From NCBI GenBank assembly GCA_030323885.1, contig CM059198.1:78561911-78625910 (forward strand): a DNA stretch of 64,000 nt, in the 5' to 3' direction. Source of the DNA: Branchipolynoe longqiensis (Eukaryota; Annelida; Polychaeta; Phyllodocida; Polynoidae). Of the stretch, positions 33,948-44,939 are shown one piece after another. A program made the position numbers and the translations under genes. Every line of letters starts with the position of its first letter. The stretch's first letter is position 1. The notes under the pieces were generated by a model, which saw nothing but the letters and a program-made list of their open reading frames with translations, was not told the DNA's origin and made no database searches.

Positions 33948-36900
33948 GCATGAGCCTACTTGTTGGTGGAGGATGTAGAAAACAGTAACAACCCACTACA
34001 TAAAGTAACATGAGCCTACTTGTTGGTGGGGATGTAGAAAACAGTAACAAACCACTACGTAAAGTAACATGAGCCTACTTGTTGGTGGGAGATGTAGAAA
34101 ACAGTAACAAACCACTACGTAAAGTAACATGAGCCTACTTGTTGGTGGAGGATGGAGGATGTAGAAAACAGTAACAAACCACTACGTAAACTAACATCAG
34201 CCTACTTGTTGGTGGGGATGTAGAAAACAGTAACAAACAACTACGTAAAGTAACATGAGCCTACTTGTTGGTGGAGGATGTAGAAAACAGTAACAAACCA
34301 CTACGTAAAGTAACATGAGCCTACTTGTTGGTGGAGGATGTAGAAAACAGTAACAAACCACTACGTAAAGTAACATCAGCCTACTTGTTGGTGGGGGATG
34401 TAGAAAACAGTAACAAACCACTACGTAAAGTAACATGAGCCTACTTGTTGGTGGGGGATGTAGAAAACAGTAACAAACCACTACGTAAAGTAACATGAGC
34501 CTACTTGTTGGTGGAGGATGTAGAAAACAGTAACAAACCACTACGTAAAGTAACATGAGCCTACTTGTTGGTGGAGGATGTAGAAAACAGTAACAAACCA
34601 CTACGTAAAGTAACATGAGCCTACTTGTTGGTGGAGGATGTAGAAAACAGTAACAAACCACTACGTAAAGTAACATGAGCCTACTTGTTGGTGGGAGATG
34701 TAGAAAACAGTAACAAACCACTACGTAAAGTAACATGAGCCTACTTGTTGGTGGGGATGTAGAAAACAGTAACAAACCACTACGTAAAGTAACATGAGCC
34801 TACTTGTTGGTGGAGGATGTAGAAAACAGTAACAAACCACTACGTAAAGTAACATGAGCCTACTTGTTGGTGGAGGATGTAGAAAACAGTAACAAACCAC
34901 TACATAAAGTAACATGAGCCTACTTGTTGGTGGAGGATGTAGAAAACAGTAACAAACCACTACGTAAAGTAACATGAGCCTACTTGTTGGTGGAGGATGT
35001 AGAAAACAGTAACAAACCACTACGTAAAGTAACATGAGCCTACTTGTTGGTGGGGATGTAGAAAACAGTAACAAACCACTACGTAAAGTAACATGAGCCT
35101 ACTTGTTGGTGGGGGATGTAGAAAACAGTAACAAACCACTACGTAAAGTAACATGAGCCTACTTGTTGGTGGGGATGTAGAAAACAGTAACAAACCACTA
35201 CGTAAAGTAACATGAGCCTACTTGTTGGTGGGGGATGTAGAAAACAGTAACAAACCACTACGTAAAGTAACATGAGCCTACTTGTTGGTGGGGATGTAGA
35301 AAACAGTAACAAACCACTACGTAAAGTAACATCAGCCTACTTGTTGGTGGAGGATGTAGAAAACAGTAACAAACCACTACGTAAAGTAACATCAGCCTAC
35401 TTGTTGGTGGGGGATGTAGAAAACAGTAACAAACCACTACGTAAAGTAACATGAGCCTACTTGTTGGTGGAGGATGTAGAAAACAGTAACAAACCACTAC
35501 ATAAAGTAATGTAACATGAGCCTACTTGTTGGTGGAGATGTAGAAAACAGTAACAAACCACTACGTAAAGTAACATGAGCCTACTTGTTGGTGGAGATGT
35601 AGAAAACAGTAACAAACCACTACTAAAGTAACTGAGCCTACTTGTTGGTGGGAGATGTAGAAAACATAACAAACCACTACGTAAAGTAACATGAGCCTAC
35701 TTTTGTGGAGGATGTAGAAAACAGTAACAAACCACTACGTAAAGTAACATGAGCCTACTTGTTGGTGGGGGATGTAGAAAACAGTAACAAACCACTACAT
35801 AAAGTAACATGAGCCTACTTGTTGGTGGAGGATGTAGAAAACAGTAACAAACCACTACGTAAAGTAACATGAGCCTACTTGTTGGTGGGGATGTAGAAAA
35901 CAGTAACAAACCACTACGTAAAGTAACATGAGCCTACTTGTTGGTGGGGGATGTAGAAAACAGTAACAAACCACTACGTAAAGTAACATCAGCCTACTTG
36001 TTGGTGGGGGATGTAGAAAACAGTAACAAACCACTACGTAAAGTAACATGAGCCTACTTGTTGGTGGAGGATGTAGAAAACAGTAACAAACCACTACGTA
36101 AAGTAACATGAGCCTACTTGTTGGTGGGGATGTAGAAAACAGTAACAAACCACTACGTAAAGTAACATGAGCCTACTTGTTGGTGGAGGATGTAGAAAAC
36201 AGTAACAAACCACTACGTAAAGTAACATGAGCCTACTTGTTGGTGGGGGATGTAGAAAACAGTAACAAACCACTACGTAAAGTAACTGAGCCTACTTGTT
36301 GGTGGGGATGTAGAAAACAGTAACAAACCACTACGTAAAGTAACATAGCCTACTTGTTGGTGGAGGATGTAGAAAACAGTAACAAACCACTACGTAAAGT
36401 AACATGAGCCTACTTGTTGGTGGAGGATGTAGAAAACAGTAACAAACCACTACATAAAGTAACATGAGCCTACTTGTTGGTGGAGGATGTAGAAAACAGT
36501 AACAAACCACTACGTAAAGTAACATGAGCCTACTTGTTGGTGGAGGATGTAGAAAACAGTAACAAACCACTACATAAAGTAACATGAGCCTACTTGTTGG
36601 TGGAGGATGTAGAAAACAGTAACAAACCACTACATAAAGTAACATGAGCCTACTTGTTGGTGGAGGATGTAGAAAACAGTAACAAACCACTACATAAAGT
36701 AACATGAGCCTACTTGTTGGTGGAGGATGTAGAAAACAGTAACAAACCACTACATAAAGTAACATGAGCCTACTTGTTGGTGGAGGATGTAGAAAACAGT
36801 AACAAACCACTACATAAAGTAACATGAGCCTACTTGTTGGTGGAGGATGTAGAAAACAGTAACCAACCACTACATAAAGTAACATGGGCCTACTTGTTGG

Positions 36901-38160
36901 TGGAGGATGTAGAAAACAGTAACAAAGCACTACGTAAAGTAACATGAGCCTACTTGTTGGTGGGAGATGTAGAAAACAGTAACAACCCACTACGTAAAGT
37001 AAAATGAGCCTACTTGTTGGTGGGGATGTAGAAAACAGTAATAAACCACTACCTAAAGTAACATGAGCCTACTTGTTGGTGGTGGATGTAGAAAACAGTA
37101 ATAAACCACTACGTAAAGTAACATGAGCCTACTTGTTAATGGGGATGTAGAAAACAGTAACAAACCACTACGTAAAGTAACATGAGCCTACTTGTTAATG
37201 GGGATGTAGAAAACAGTAACAAACCACTACGTAAAGTAACATCAGCCTACTTGTTAATGGGGATGTAGAAAACAGTAACAAACCACTACATAAAGTAACA
37301 TCAGCCTACTTGTTGGTGGAGGATGTAGAAAACAGTAACAAACTACTACGTGAAGTAACATGAGCCTACTTGTTGGTGGGGATGTAGAAAACAGTAATAA
37401 ACCACTACGTAAAGTAACATGAGCCTACTTGTTGGTGGGGATGTAGAAAACAGTAATAAACCACTACGTAAAGTAACATGAGCCTACTTGTTGGTGGTGG
37501 ATGTAGAAAACAGTAACAAACCACTACGTAAAGTAACATCAGCCTACTTGTTGGTGGGAATGTAGAAAACAGTAATAAACCACTACGTAAAGTAACATCA
37601 GCCTACTTGTTGGTGGAGGATATAGAAAACAGTAACAAACCACTACGTAAAGTAACATGAGCCTACTTGTTGGTGGGAGATGTAGAAAACAGTAACAAAC
37701 CACTACGTAAAGTAACATGAGCCTACTTGTTGGTGGAGGATGTAGAAAACAGTAACAAACCACTACGTAAAGTAACATCAGCCTACTTGTTGGTGGGAGA
37801 TGTAGAAAACAGTAACAAACCACTACGTAAAGTAACATGAGCCTACTTGTTGGTGGAGGATGTAGAAAACAGTAACAAACCACTACGTAAAGTAACATGA
37901 GCCTACTTGTTGGTGGAGGATGTAGAAAACAGTAACAAACCACTACGTAAAGTAACATGAGCCTACTTGTTGGTGGAGGATGTAGAAAACAGTAACAAAC
38001 CACTACATAAAGTAACATGAGCCTACTTGTTGGTGGGGATGTAGAAAACAGTAATAAACCACTACGTAAAGTAACATGAGCCTACTTGTTGGTGGAGGAT
38101 GTAGAAAACAGTAACAAACCACTACCTAAAGTAACATGAGCCTACTTGTTGGTGGGGATG
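33948..38160. repeat. 60-bp satellite, about 70 copies, seeded by exon 12
   Basis: The plus-strand unit contains catgagcctacttgttggtg, gaggatgtagaaaacagtaa and caaaccactacgtaaagtaa. Length variants come from ggtggggatg versus ggtggaggatg. The last unit runs without a break into exon 12: cctacttgttggtggggatg is shared up to 38160, then ccgagagc belongs only to the exon. On the minus strand every unit repeats the exon end (..ATCCCCACCAACAAG) followed by TAGGCTCATG. Variants ttaatgggg at 37135-37260 and ataaag units at 36430-36870 cluster, which suggests local homogenisation. Confidence 0.93.
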
Positions 38161-38364
38161 CCGAGAGCTTGAAGGAGCAGCCACTGTCCAACGTAGTGCA
38201 GGTAAAGCCGAGCGAAGAAGATCAGGATGAACATGATGACCATTCCCCAGAATTCACGGGACCTCCACTGGGACAAGCCCAGCTCTGCCATGAACTGACG
38301 CCGGACGTAGGCCATCTTCTCGGAACTCTGCCGCGAAATGTGGCCCTTGTTTGCGGATAGGTCC
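38142..38364 (-). CDS. Host gene exon 12 (membrane segment; terminal or internal)
   Basis: The acceptor cattctag is followed by GGAC; the first base completes a Thr codon begun in exon 11. 73 residues follow. A charged stretch (SRQSSEKMAYVRRQFMAELG) leads to a hydrophobic helix (FWGMVIMFILIFFARLYL) and a second hydrophobic part (VGQWLLLQALGIP). It then reads TNK and TAG at 38144-38142. If TAG is the true stop, the protein is anchored by its C-terminus. But AACAA|GTAGGC at the same place is a usable splice donor, and exon 8 ends with nearly the same sequence (CCAACAA|GTAGGG), so the gene may continue to lower coordinates as a longer membrane protein. The last 16 coding bases are part of the 60-bp satellite unit. 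Confidence 0.8.
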
Positions 38365-38499
38365 CTAGAATGCAGCAGACAACAAAGCATAATCGTTCAA
38401 TAGGTGATACAAGCATCGGATATTGCATTGCCATAAATACTTTTCATTGGTCATTTCATAATTAAAAAGTTTTATATTTCATAATAGTGTCGTGGGGGG

Positions 38500-38590
38500 G
38501 GGGAGGAATGATGAAAATTGGAAATATTGCACCTAGAGCAGGATTCGAACCCACAACTTTTGCATTCTGGGCTAGTGTGCTAACCATTAC
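38500..38590 (-). mobile_element. SINE-B head, minus strand
   Basis: gatgaaaattggaaatattg, then cacctagagcaggattcgaa, then gctagtgtgctaaccatta. It runs into the ttac/ttag array, which may have grown from its ccattac end. Confidence 0.65.
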
Positions 38591-38745
38591 TTACTTACTT
38601 AGTTACTTAGTTAGTTACTTACTTACTTAGTTAGTTACTTAGTTAGTTACTTAGTTACTTAGTTAGTTACTTAGTCAGTTAGTCAGTTACTTACTTACTT
38701 AGTTAGTTAGTTAGGTAGTTAGTTAGTTACTTAGTTAGTTAGTGG
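38585..38745. repeat. Tetranucleotide array (ttac/ttag)
   Basis: About 40 units of ttac and ttag in patches such as ttacttacttagttagttac. Unlike telomeric repeats, it has four-base units and lies in an intron. Confidence 0.85.
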
Positions 38746-39126
38746 TAATTGCATAACACTGTGTTGGCAGAAAAGGCCATAATCACAGCGAGAAGTGTTC
38801 AAATCTCATTCTGGCATGTTACTATCGGGCCATCGCTTTTACACAGATTGCAAAAAGCACAGAATCAACTGTGTGCCAAGAGACACTATTGAAGTTAAAA
38901 GCTCACAATCACAAAAAAAAGATTGAGCCCAAATAAAATACTAGACAAAAGTTGTAGATATCGTTCTTCCTGAATTGGTGAAAATTGTTTTAATGAACTA
39001 TATAAGGCGATATAGTCCTGCCGCCCTCAAGAAGGCTAGGTTTAATTTGTCTTGTTTTACATTAGTTAAAAGATCACGCATGGTGCTTGCATTGTAAAAT
39101 TGTTGGCGCAAGGCCATAAAATGTGT
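38745..39126 (-). pseudogene. 3' fragment of the Jockey-like element, in intron 11
   Basis: The minus-strand frame THFMALRQQFYNASTM through AFLRAAGLYRLI is the C-terminal end of the same ORF2 family as 4201-5365, followed by its 3' untranslated region (matches around ggccataatcacagcgagaa and gccatcgcttttaca). It starts about 12 bases after the donor of exon 11. It is transcribed in the same direction as the host gene. Confidence 0.75.
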
Positions 39127-39137
39127 GGCGGACTGAC

Positions 39138-39277
39138 GTGACTGCGAAGCTGTGTTGCTCGAGCTGCTCCTGGTAGGTGAGCGGTCTCCTGGCTTTCTTC
39201 TTCGACAGGATGGGCGTCTTGGGCAAGAGTGTGTACAACTCCTTGTGGTACTCATCTACCGGGTTGTGCTGGTATTT
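39138..39277 (-). CDS. Host gene exon 11
   Basis: The acceptor ttttatag precedes AAATACCAGCAC, phase 0 with exon 10. Residues: KYQHNPVDEYHKELYTLL, then PKTPILSKKKARRPLTYQ and EQLEQHSFAVT. The basic KSKKKARR-like patch is notable. The exon ends at AC|GTCAGT (donor at 39137), phase 2, which fits exon 12. The donor is weak (C at +3), and a retroelement fragment starts right behind it. Confidence 0.75.
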
Positions 39278-39329
39278 CTATAAAACAGCATCTTTTCAGC
39301 AACAAAATGGCTTTTTTTGGTTAAAACAA

Positions 39330-39725
39330 GTTAAAGAATATATATAATGGTGGGGTGTGGGGGTTGGGGGTGGCGGTAGTTGTGGTTGTAGTGATGGTGG
39401 GTGGTTGGTGATTGTGGTGGATGCTGGTAGGTGTTGGTAGTGGTGGTGGTGGTGGTAGTGGTAGTGGTGGTGGTGGCGGTAGTTGTGGTTGTAGTGATGG
39501 TGGGTGGTTGGTGATTTTGTGGTTGTAGTGATGGTGGGTGGTTGGTGATTGTGGTGGGTGGTGGTAGGCATTGGTAGTGGTGGTGGTAGTGGTGGTGGTA
39601 GTTGTGGTTGTAGTGCTGGTGGGTGGTTGGTGATTGTGGTGGGTGTTGGTAGTGGTGGTGGTGGTGGTGGTGGTAGTAGTGGTAGTGGTGGTGGTGGTAG
39701 TAGTGGTGGTGGTAGTAGTGGTAGA
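39330..39725. repeat. TGG-rich VNTR in intron 10
   Basis: ggtggtggtagtggtggttg-type words, including a longer repeated unit with gtgatggtgggtggttggtg. It is strongly G/T-biased on the plus strand (coding-strand C/A-rich). Confidence 0.85.
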
Positions 39726-39829
39726 TTCGATTCTACATATCTAACTTAGATGATGGTGTACTTAGAAACATGCGTCACCACATAATAGAAGCGAATACTG
39801 GCGCAATGTAATAGAACCTGTTATTCCAG

Positions 39830-40019
39830 AAGTACATGGTGTCAGAGTTTTGGTGTGCCTGCCAAAATTAATTTAGCATGTTTGCACTTCAAATATCTCA
39901 AAAGTTACCCATTTAAAATAAAAGTTACTTTAAGGTAATTTACAGCGATCAACCTAATATATTTATCTCAGAAAATGACAGAAACTCAAAACCATCGGAC
40001 TTTGCAACTTTAAAACTAT
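39830..40019 (-). mobile_element. MITE-1, partial, minus strand
   Basis: gtgtcagagttttggtgtgc, then aaatatctcaaaagttaccc, ending in the terminal repeat accatcggactttgcaactt at 39991-40010. It ends ten bases before exon 10. Confidence 0.75.
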
Positions 40020-40027
40020 ACACATAC

Positions 40028-40237
40028 CTTGTAGAACATGCCGGGCTGCCCTTTGACGGGGTAAAAGTCACTGTCCTCGTCCATTATGTACAGGTCGTCC
40101 TCGGCACCATGCTCGCCGTCTGACCCGTCACTGACCTTGACCTTGTTGGTCCTGTGCACTTTCCGGGATCCAAAGGTGGTCATCGGACGCATCCTGCGAC
40201 GAATGGTCGCCTTGCCAACCTCACTGCTGGTGACGCT
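40028..40237 (-). CDS. Host gene exon 10 (basic then acidic linker)
   Basis: The acceptor tacattcag precedes AGCGTCACC; the donor is AAG|GTATGT at 40027. Seventy codons, phase 0 at both ends. A basic part (KATIRRRMRPMTTFGSRKVH) is followed by an acidic one (DGSDGEHGAEDDLYIMDEDS) and DFYPVKGQPGMFYK. The composition suggests a flexible regulatory linker. I see no catalytic motif. Confidence 0.85.
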
Positions 40238-40301
40238 CTGAATGTAGGTCACGGTGACACAATTAACGCAACCTGTTTGGTTAGGATATTGTCATAAAAC
40301 T

Positions 40302-40518
40302 AGGTTGGTTGATTGTTGGAGTTTTACAAATCAGGACGGGTACCGACTTGTGACAGTGCACACTCATAGCGACTGTATAGTGCTGCCCCACTGGGAAATC
40401 AGGCTGCCGACACCATGACCCGATATCCCACTCAGTCAAATTATCCTGACACTGAGCTAACCAGTACTTGCCCTATCCTATTAATGCCAAGCACCAGGCT
40501 AGGAAGCGACAAGTACTA
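40302..40518 (-). mobile_element. SINE-A, head missing, in intron 9
   Basis: ttgattgttggagttttaca, then caggacgggtaccgacttgt, ending ccaggctaggaagcgacaag. Confidence 0.75.
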
Positions 40519-40617
40519 GAAGGACCTGTTTGAAATGATATAGAATGATCTGTTTGGTATTGGTAATGATCTTGTCATAATACTAGAATTCGAATGATCT
40601 GCTTGTTAATGATATTG

Positions 40618-40725
40618 TCGTGGGAGTGATGAAAATGAGAAATATTGCGCCTAGAGTGGGAATCGAACCCACATCTCTTGCATTCCAAGCCAGTGGCCTA
40701 ACCATTACACCACCTAGGCTCCCTG
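40618..40725 (-). mobile_element. SINE-B head, minus strand, in intron 9
   Basis: gtgggagtgatgaaaatgag, then cgcctagagtgggaatcgaa, then ccattacaccacctaggctc. The tRNA-like part is complete. Confidence 0.75.
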
Positions 40726-40787
40726 CGAGGCCTCCACTCTACAGATTTAGCCATGAAGTCCGGTCCGGTAGACATTGAGAAACACCA

Positions 40788-40985
40788 GGCGCGGTGGACT
40801 AATCGGTAGAGCGCCGGCTTCGCGTGCGGAAGGTCGGGAGTTCGGTTCCCGGTCGAGTCAAACCAATGACTTTAAAATTGATACTTGTCGCTTCCTAGCC
40901 TGGCGCTCGGCATGAGTGTGCAGTCACAAGTCGGTACCCGTCCTGATATGACCTTAGATGTTGCTAGGACTTAAACAACAACAAA
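40788..40985 (+). mobile_element. SINE-A with internal deletion, in intron 9
   Basis: Complete head (ggcgcggtggactaatcggt, then gttcggttcccggtcgagtc) and body up to ctcggcat, then directly gagtgtgcagtcacaagtcg and the end tgctaggacttaaacaacaa. About 110 bp of the tail domain is deleted. Confidence 0.8.
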
Positions 40986-41039
40986 CATTGAGAAACAGCA
41001 GCAAGAATGGCAGTCTACTACTGGCGTGTCCGTGGTTAC

Positions 41040-41220
41040 CTCGCTGCTAGTTGACGCGCGGCGCTTTGTTTCCCCGAAGTAAGGATCGCGAAGCATCTCG
41101 ACCTTGGACACATAAGGAGGCGGGTTCTCCGACATCTGGTCGTCCTGGTAACTTGGACCTGCCTGCAGGTCCTCGGAGCTCCTTCCAAGATGGCCGACAG
41201 TTAGGTTCATGTCAGAGACG
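41040..41220 (-). CDS. Host gene exon 9
   Basis: The acceptor gattcacag precedes CGTCTCTGAC; the first C completes an Asn codon from exon 8. Sixty codons follow: VSDMNLTVGHLGRSSEDLQA, then SENPPPYVSKVEMLRDPYFG and ETKRRASTSSE. The donor is GAG|GTAACC at 41039, phase 0. It is rich in Ser, Pro and charged residues, probably disordered. A PPPY stretch (a possible WW-domain ligand) is present; that role is inference. Confidence 0.85.
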
Positions 41221-41319
41221 CTGTGAATCACAAAATGTAGATGGTTTTATACACACGTGGGGGTCTGGGTGTGTGTATATATGGGTCCTTCTCAGAAACT
41301 GTACAGAATTTGTGACACG

Positions 41320-42305
41320 GAAACCAAGTGAAAACATTCCAAATAATAGCGGAAAACATTCCAAATAATAGTGGTAAACATTCCAAATAATAGTGGTATA
41401 CATTCCAAATAATAGTGGTATACATTCCAAATAATAGTGGTAAACATTCCAAATAATAGCGGAAAACATTCCAAATAATAGCGGGAACCATTCCAAATAA
41501 GAGTAGAAAACATTCCAAATAAGTGGAAAACATGCCAAATAATAGCGGGAAACATTCCAAATAAGAGTAGAAAACATTCCAAATAATAGCGGTAAACATT
41601 TCAAATAATAGCGGGAAACATTCCAAATAATAGTGGTAAACATTTCAAATAATAGCGGGAAACATTCCAAATAATAGCGGAAAACATTCCAAATAATAGT
41701 GGTAAACATTCCAAATAATAGCGGGAAACATTCCAAATAATAGTGGTAAACATTCCAAATAATAGTGGAAAACATTCCAAATAATAGTGGTAAACATTTA
41801 AAATAATAGCGGGAAACATTCCAAACAATAGCGGGAAACATTCCAAATAAGAGTAGAAAACATTCCAAATAATAGCGGGAAACATTCCAAATAATAGCGG
41901 GAAACATTCCAAATAAGAGTAGAAAACATTCCAAATAATAGCGGGAAACATTCCAAATAATAGTGGTAAACATTCCAAATAATAGTGGTATACATTCCAA
42001 ATAATAGCGGGAAACATTCCAAATAATAGTGGTAAACATTCCAAATAAGGGTAGAAAACATTCCAAATAATAGCGGGAAACATTCCAAATAATAGTGGTA
42101 AACATTCCAAATAATAGTGGGGAAAATTCCAAATAATAGCGGGAAACATTCCAAATAATAGCGGGAAACATTCCAAATAATAGCGGGTAACATTCCAAAT
42201 AAGAGTAGAAAACATTCCAAATAATAGCGGGAAACATTCCAAATAAGAGTAGAAAACATTCCAAATAACAGCAGAAAATATTCCAAATAATAGCAGAAAA
42301 CATAT
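41320..42305. repeat. 22-bp minisatellite, about 44 copies, in intron 8
   Basis: The unit consists of aaacattccaaataatag plus gcgg, gtgg or gtag. Because 22 is not a multiple of three, three units (66 bp) make a 22-residue cycle, and the minus strand stays open in several frames (up to 365 codons of repeated LECFPLLFGMF). These are not genes. Confidence 0.93.
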
Positions 42306-42500
42306 GCATATGAAGCTTTGCATGTTATGCATAAGTCAGGGTTGGAGGGGGGTGAAATTCACTGTTTGATTTTTATTTTAAGCAAATTGAGAAAACAGCT
42401 CAAATTAACTGTGTAACATCATTCCGTAACATCATTTTAACACCCATCCATGACATCAATTTTACACACAACAAATTGTGCACACCCTGTCTAACTATGA
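42306..42500. other. Spacer in intron 8
   Basis: No array or gene. Short repeats of gtaacatcatt and acatcatttt occur near 42415-42440. Confidence 0.4.
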
Positions 42501-42504
42501 CGCT

Positions 42505-43205
42505 ATACAAACTGGAAGGAGCTCAGGCCTTTTCCACATTATAGACACAGTGTCCAACAAAAACAGTGTGAGTGTCTTTCCAAGATGGTGCAAACCCTGT
42601 CTAACCATAGCGTGACCCCAGCTGAAGACATTTCAAGTGTCTTTCCAAGATTGTACGAACCCTATCCAACTATAACCTGACCCCAGCTGAAGACATTATG
42701 AGTGTCTTTCCAAGATTCTACAAGCCCTCGCTAACCATGACCTGACCCAAGCTGAAGACAGGGCCAGTGACTTTCCAAGATGGCCCGCACTCCTTCTAAC
42801 CATGACCTGATCCCAGCTAAAGACATGAGTGTCTTTCCAAGAGTGTGTGAACCCTATTTAACCTGACCCCAGCTGAAGACAGCGCGAGTGTCTTTGCAAG
42901 ATGGCGCACACCCAATCTAACCATGACGTGACCATCACTGAAGACAGTGCAGGTGTCTTTCAAAGATTGTGTGAACCCTATTTAACCATGACCTGACCCC
43001 AGCTGAAGACAGCGCAGGTGTCTTTCCAAGATTGTGTGAACCCTATTTAACCATGACCTGACCCTAGCTGAAGACAGTGCGAGTGTCTTTCCAAGATTGT
43101 GTGAACCCTATTTAACCATGACCTGACCACAGCTGAAGACAGTGCAAGTGTCTTTCCAAGATTGTGTGAACCCTATTTAACCATGACCTGACCCCAGATG
43201 GAGAC
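42505..43205. repeat. 65-bp minisatellite, about 11 copies, in intron 8
   Basis: The unit contains gtgtctttccaagattgtgt, gaaccctatttaaccatgac and ctgaccccagctgaagacag. The left copies are more diverged and the right copies near-identical. The array stops about 18 bases before the end of exon 8. Confidence 0.9.
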
Positions 43206-43222
43206 CTGACGGCGTGCCCTAC

Positions 43223-43399
43223 TTGTTGGACGTTGCAGGGCTGGCGCCCTCCCGCTCGCCGACGTCGGGCAGGGACCCGGGGACGGGCACCTCGCCGTCC
43301 CGGCACAGCTCGCCGCCCGTGTGCACGCGGTCCGGGTAACTGAGCATCCCCGACGAGAACTGCAGCTCCACCTCGTACTCCTTCTGACCGGCCAGATAC
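43223..43399 (-). CDS. Host gene exon 8
   Basis: The acceptor gtgctgcag precedes GTATCTGGCC; the first G completes an Arg codon from exon 7. Residues YLAGQKEYEVELQFSSGMLS, YPDRVHTGGELCRDGEVPVP and GSLPDVGEREGASPATSN. The first half continues the beta-rich conserved region; the second is a loop-like acidic segment. I place the donor at AACAA|GTAGGG (43222), phase 2, because exon 9 then continues in frame; reading on would give an immediate TAG. Confidence 0.82.
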
Positions 43400-43429
43400 C
43401 TGCAGCACACAGGCGCGGTGTGAGTGGGG

Positions 43430-44930
43430 GCTTGCTGCTGTGTGTGGGGTGTGTGTGTGTGGTGGGTTTGATGGTGGTGTGTGTATAATGTGGGTGTTTG
43501 TTGGTGTGTGTGTGATGTGGGTTTGTTGGTGCATGTGTGTAATATGGGTCTGGGTTTGGTGGTGTGTGTGTTTGATGTGGGTGATGTGTGTGTGTGATAT
43601 GGGTTTGTTGGTGCATGTGTGTGATATGGGTATGGGTTTGGAGGTGTGTGTGTGTGTTTGATGTGGGTGATGTGTGTGTGATATGGGTTTGTTGGTGCAT
43701 GTGTGTGATATGGGTGTGGGTTTGGTGGTGTGTGTGTTTGATGTGGGTGATGTGTGTGTGTGATATGGGTTTGTTGGTGCATGTGTCATGTGATGTGTGT
43801 GTTGGTGTGCCGGTGTGTGTGTATGTATGTTGGTGTTGCATACTGGTGTGTGTATATATGTGTGTTGGTGCATGTGTGCATGTCTATATGTGTTGATGTG
43901 TGTGAGTGTTTGATGTGGGTGATGGTTGTGTGTGTTTGGTTGTTGGTGTTTACATATGGTGTGGTTTGGTGTTGGTGCATGTGTGTGTGTCTATATGGTT
44001 TTTGTGCGTTATATGTTGGTTTGGTGTGTGTATGTTTGTGTGGTGTGTGTGTGTCTATATGTGTTGATGTGTCATGTGATGTGTGTGTTGGTGTGCCGGT
44101 GTGTGTGTGTATATATGTTGGTGTTACATACTGGTGTGTGTATATATGCGTGTTGGTGCATGTGTGTGTGTCTATATGTGTTGGTGTGCTTACATACTGG
44201 TGTGTATATATGTGTGTTGGTTCATGTGTGCGTGTCTATATGTGTTGATGTGTCATGTGATGTGTGTGTTGGTGTGCCGGTGTGTGTGTATATATGTTGG
44301 TGTTGTGTGTGTGTGATATGGGTTGTTGGTGCATGTGTGTGATATGTGTGTGTGTTTGCTGGTGTGTATGTATGTGTGGGTTATGTGTGTGTGTAAATGT
44401 GTTGGTGCATGTGTGTGATATGTGTGTTGGTGTGGTGGTGTGTGTGTGTATAATGTTGGTGATGTGTGTGTGTGATATGCGTTGTTGGTGCATGTGTGTG
44501 ATATGGGTGTGGGTTTGGTGGTGTGTGTGTTTGATGTGGGTGATGTGTGTGTGTGATATGGGTTTGTTGGTGCATGTGTGTGATATGGGTGTGGGTTTGG
44601 TGGTGTGTGTGTTTGATGTGGGTGATGTGTGTGTGTGATATGGGTTTGTTGGTGCATGTGTGTGATATGGGTGTGGGTTTGGTGGTGTGTGTGTGTTTGA
44701 TGTGGGTGATGTGTGTGTGTGAAATGGGTTTGTTGGTGCATGTGTGTGATATGGGTGTGGGTTTGGTGGTGTGTGTGTTTGATGTGGGTGATGTGTGTGT
44801 GTGATATGGGTTTGTTGGTGCATGTGTGTGATATGGATATGTGTGTGTTTGTGTGCACGAGATGGGTGAGTGTGATATTTGTATGGGCGTGTGTGTGTGT
44901 GTCTGTGTCTGTGTGTGAGATGTGTTAGTC
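43430..44930. repeat. GT-rich array of about 80-bp units, in intron 7
   Basis: Units such as gtgtgtgatatgggtttgtt, ggtgcatgtgtgtgatatgg and gtgtgggtttggtggtgtgt alternate. The right part (44460-44830) is regular and the middle part degenerate. Long alternating TG runs could adopt Z-DNA. ORFs are spurious. Confidence 0.88.
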
Positions 44931-44939
44931 AGACATGTA

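Noticed and set aside
32582..33988. 468-codon ORF with RT and a long X stretch
   Set aside because: The reading crosses 498 N, and its first 80 codons are tandem and inverted repeats; only 32832-33449 is real RT sequence.
33948..38160. CRISPR array
   Set aside because: There are no unique spacers; whole 60-bp units repeat, and the locus is in an animal gene.
40788..40860. tRNA-Arg gene
   Set aside because: The acceptor strand does not pair and the SINE-A body follows directly.
41212..42309. 365-codon LECFPLLFGMF-repeat ORF
   Set aside because: By-product of the 22-bp array; it lies in intron 8 and overlaps exon 9 only by its last codons in another frame.
43112..44858. His/Thr-rich ORFs over the GT array
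   Set aside because: They arise from TG/CA repeats; the true exon here is 43223-43399.
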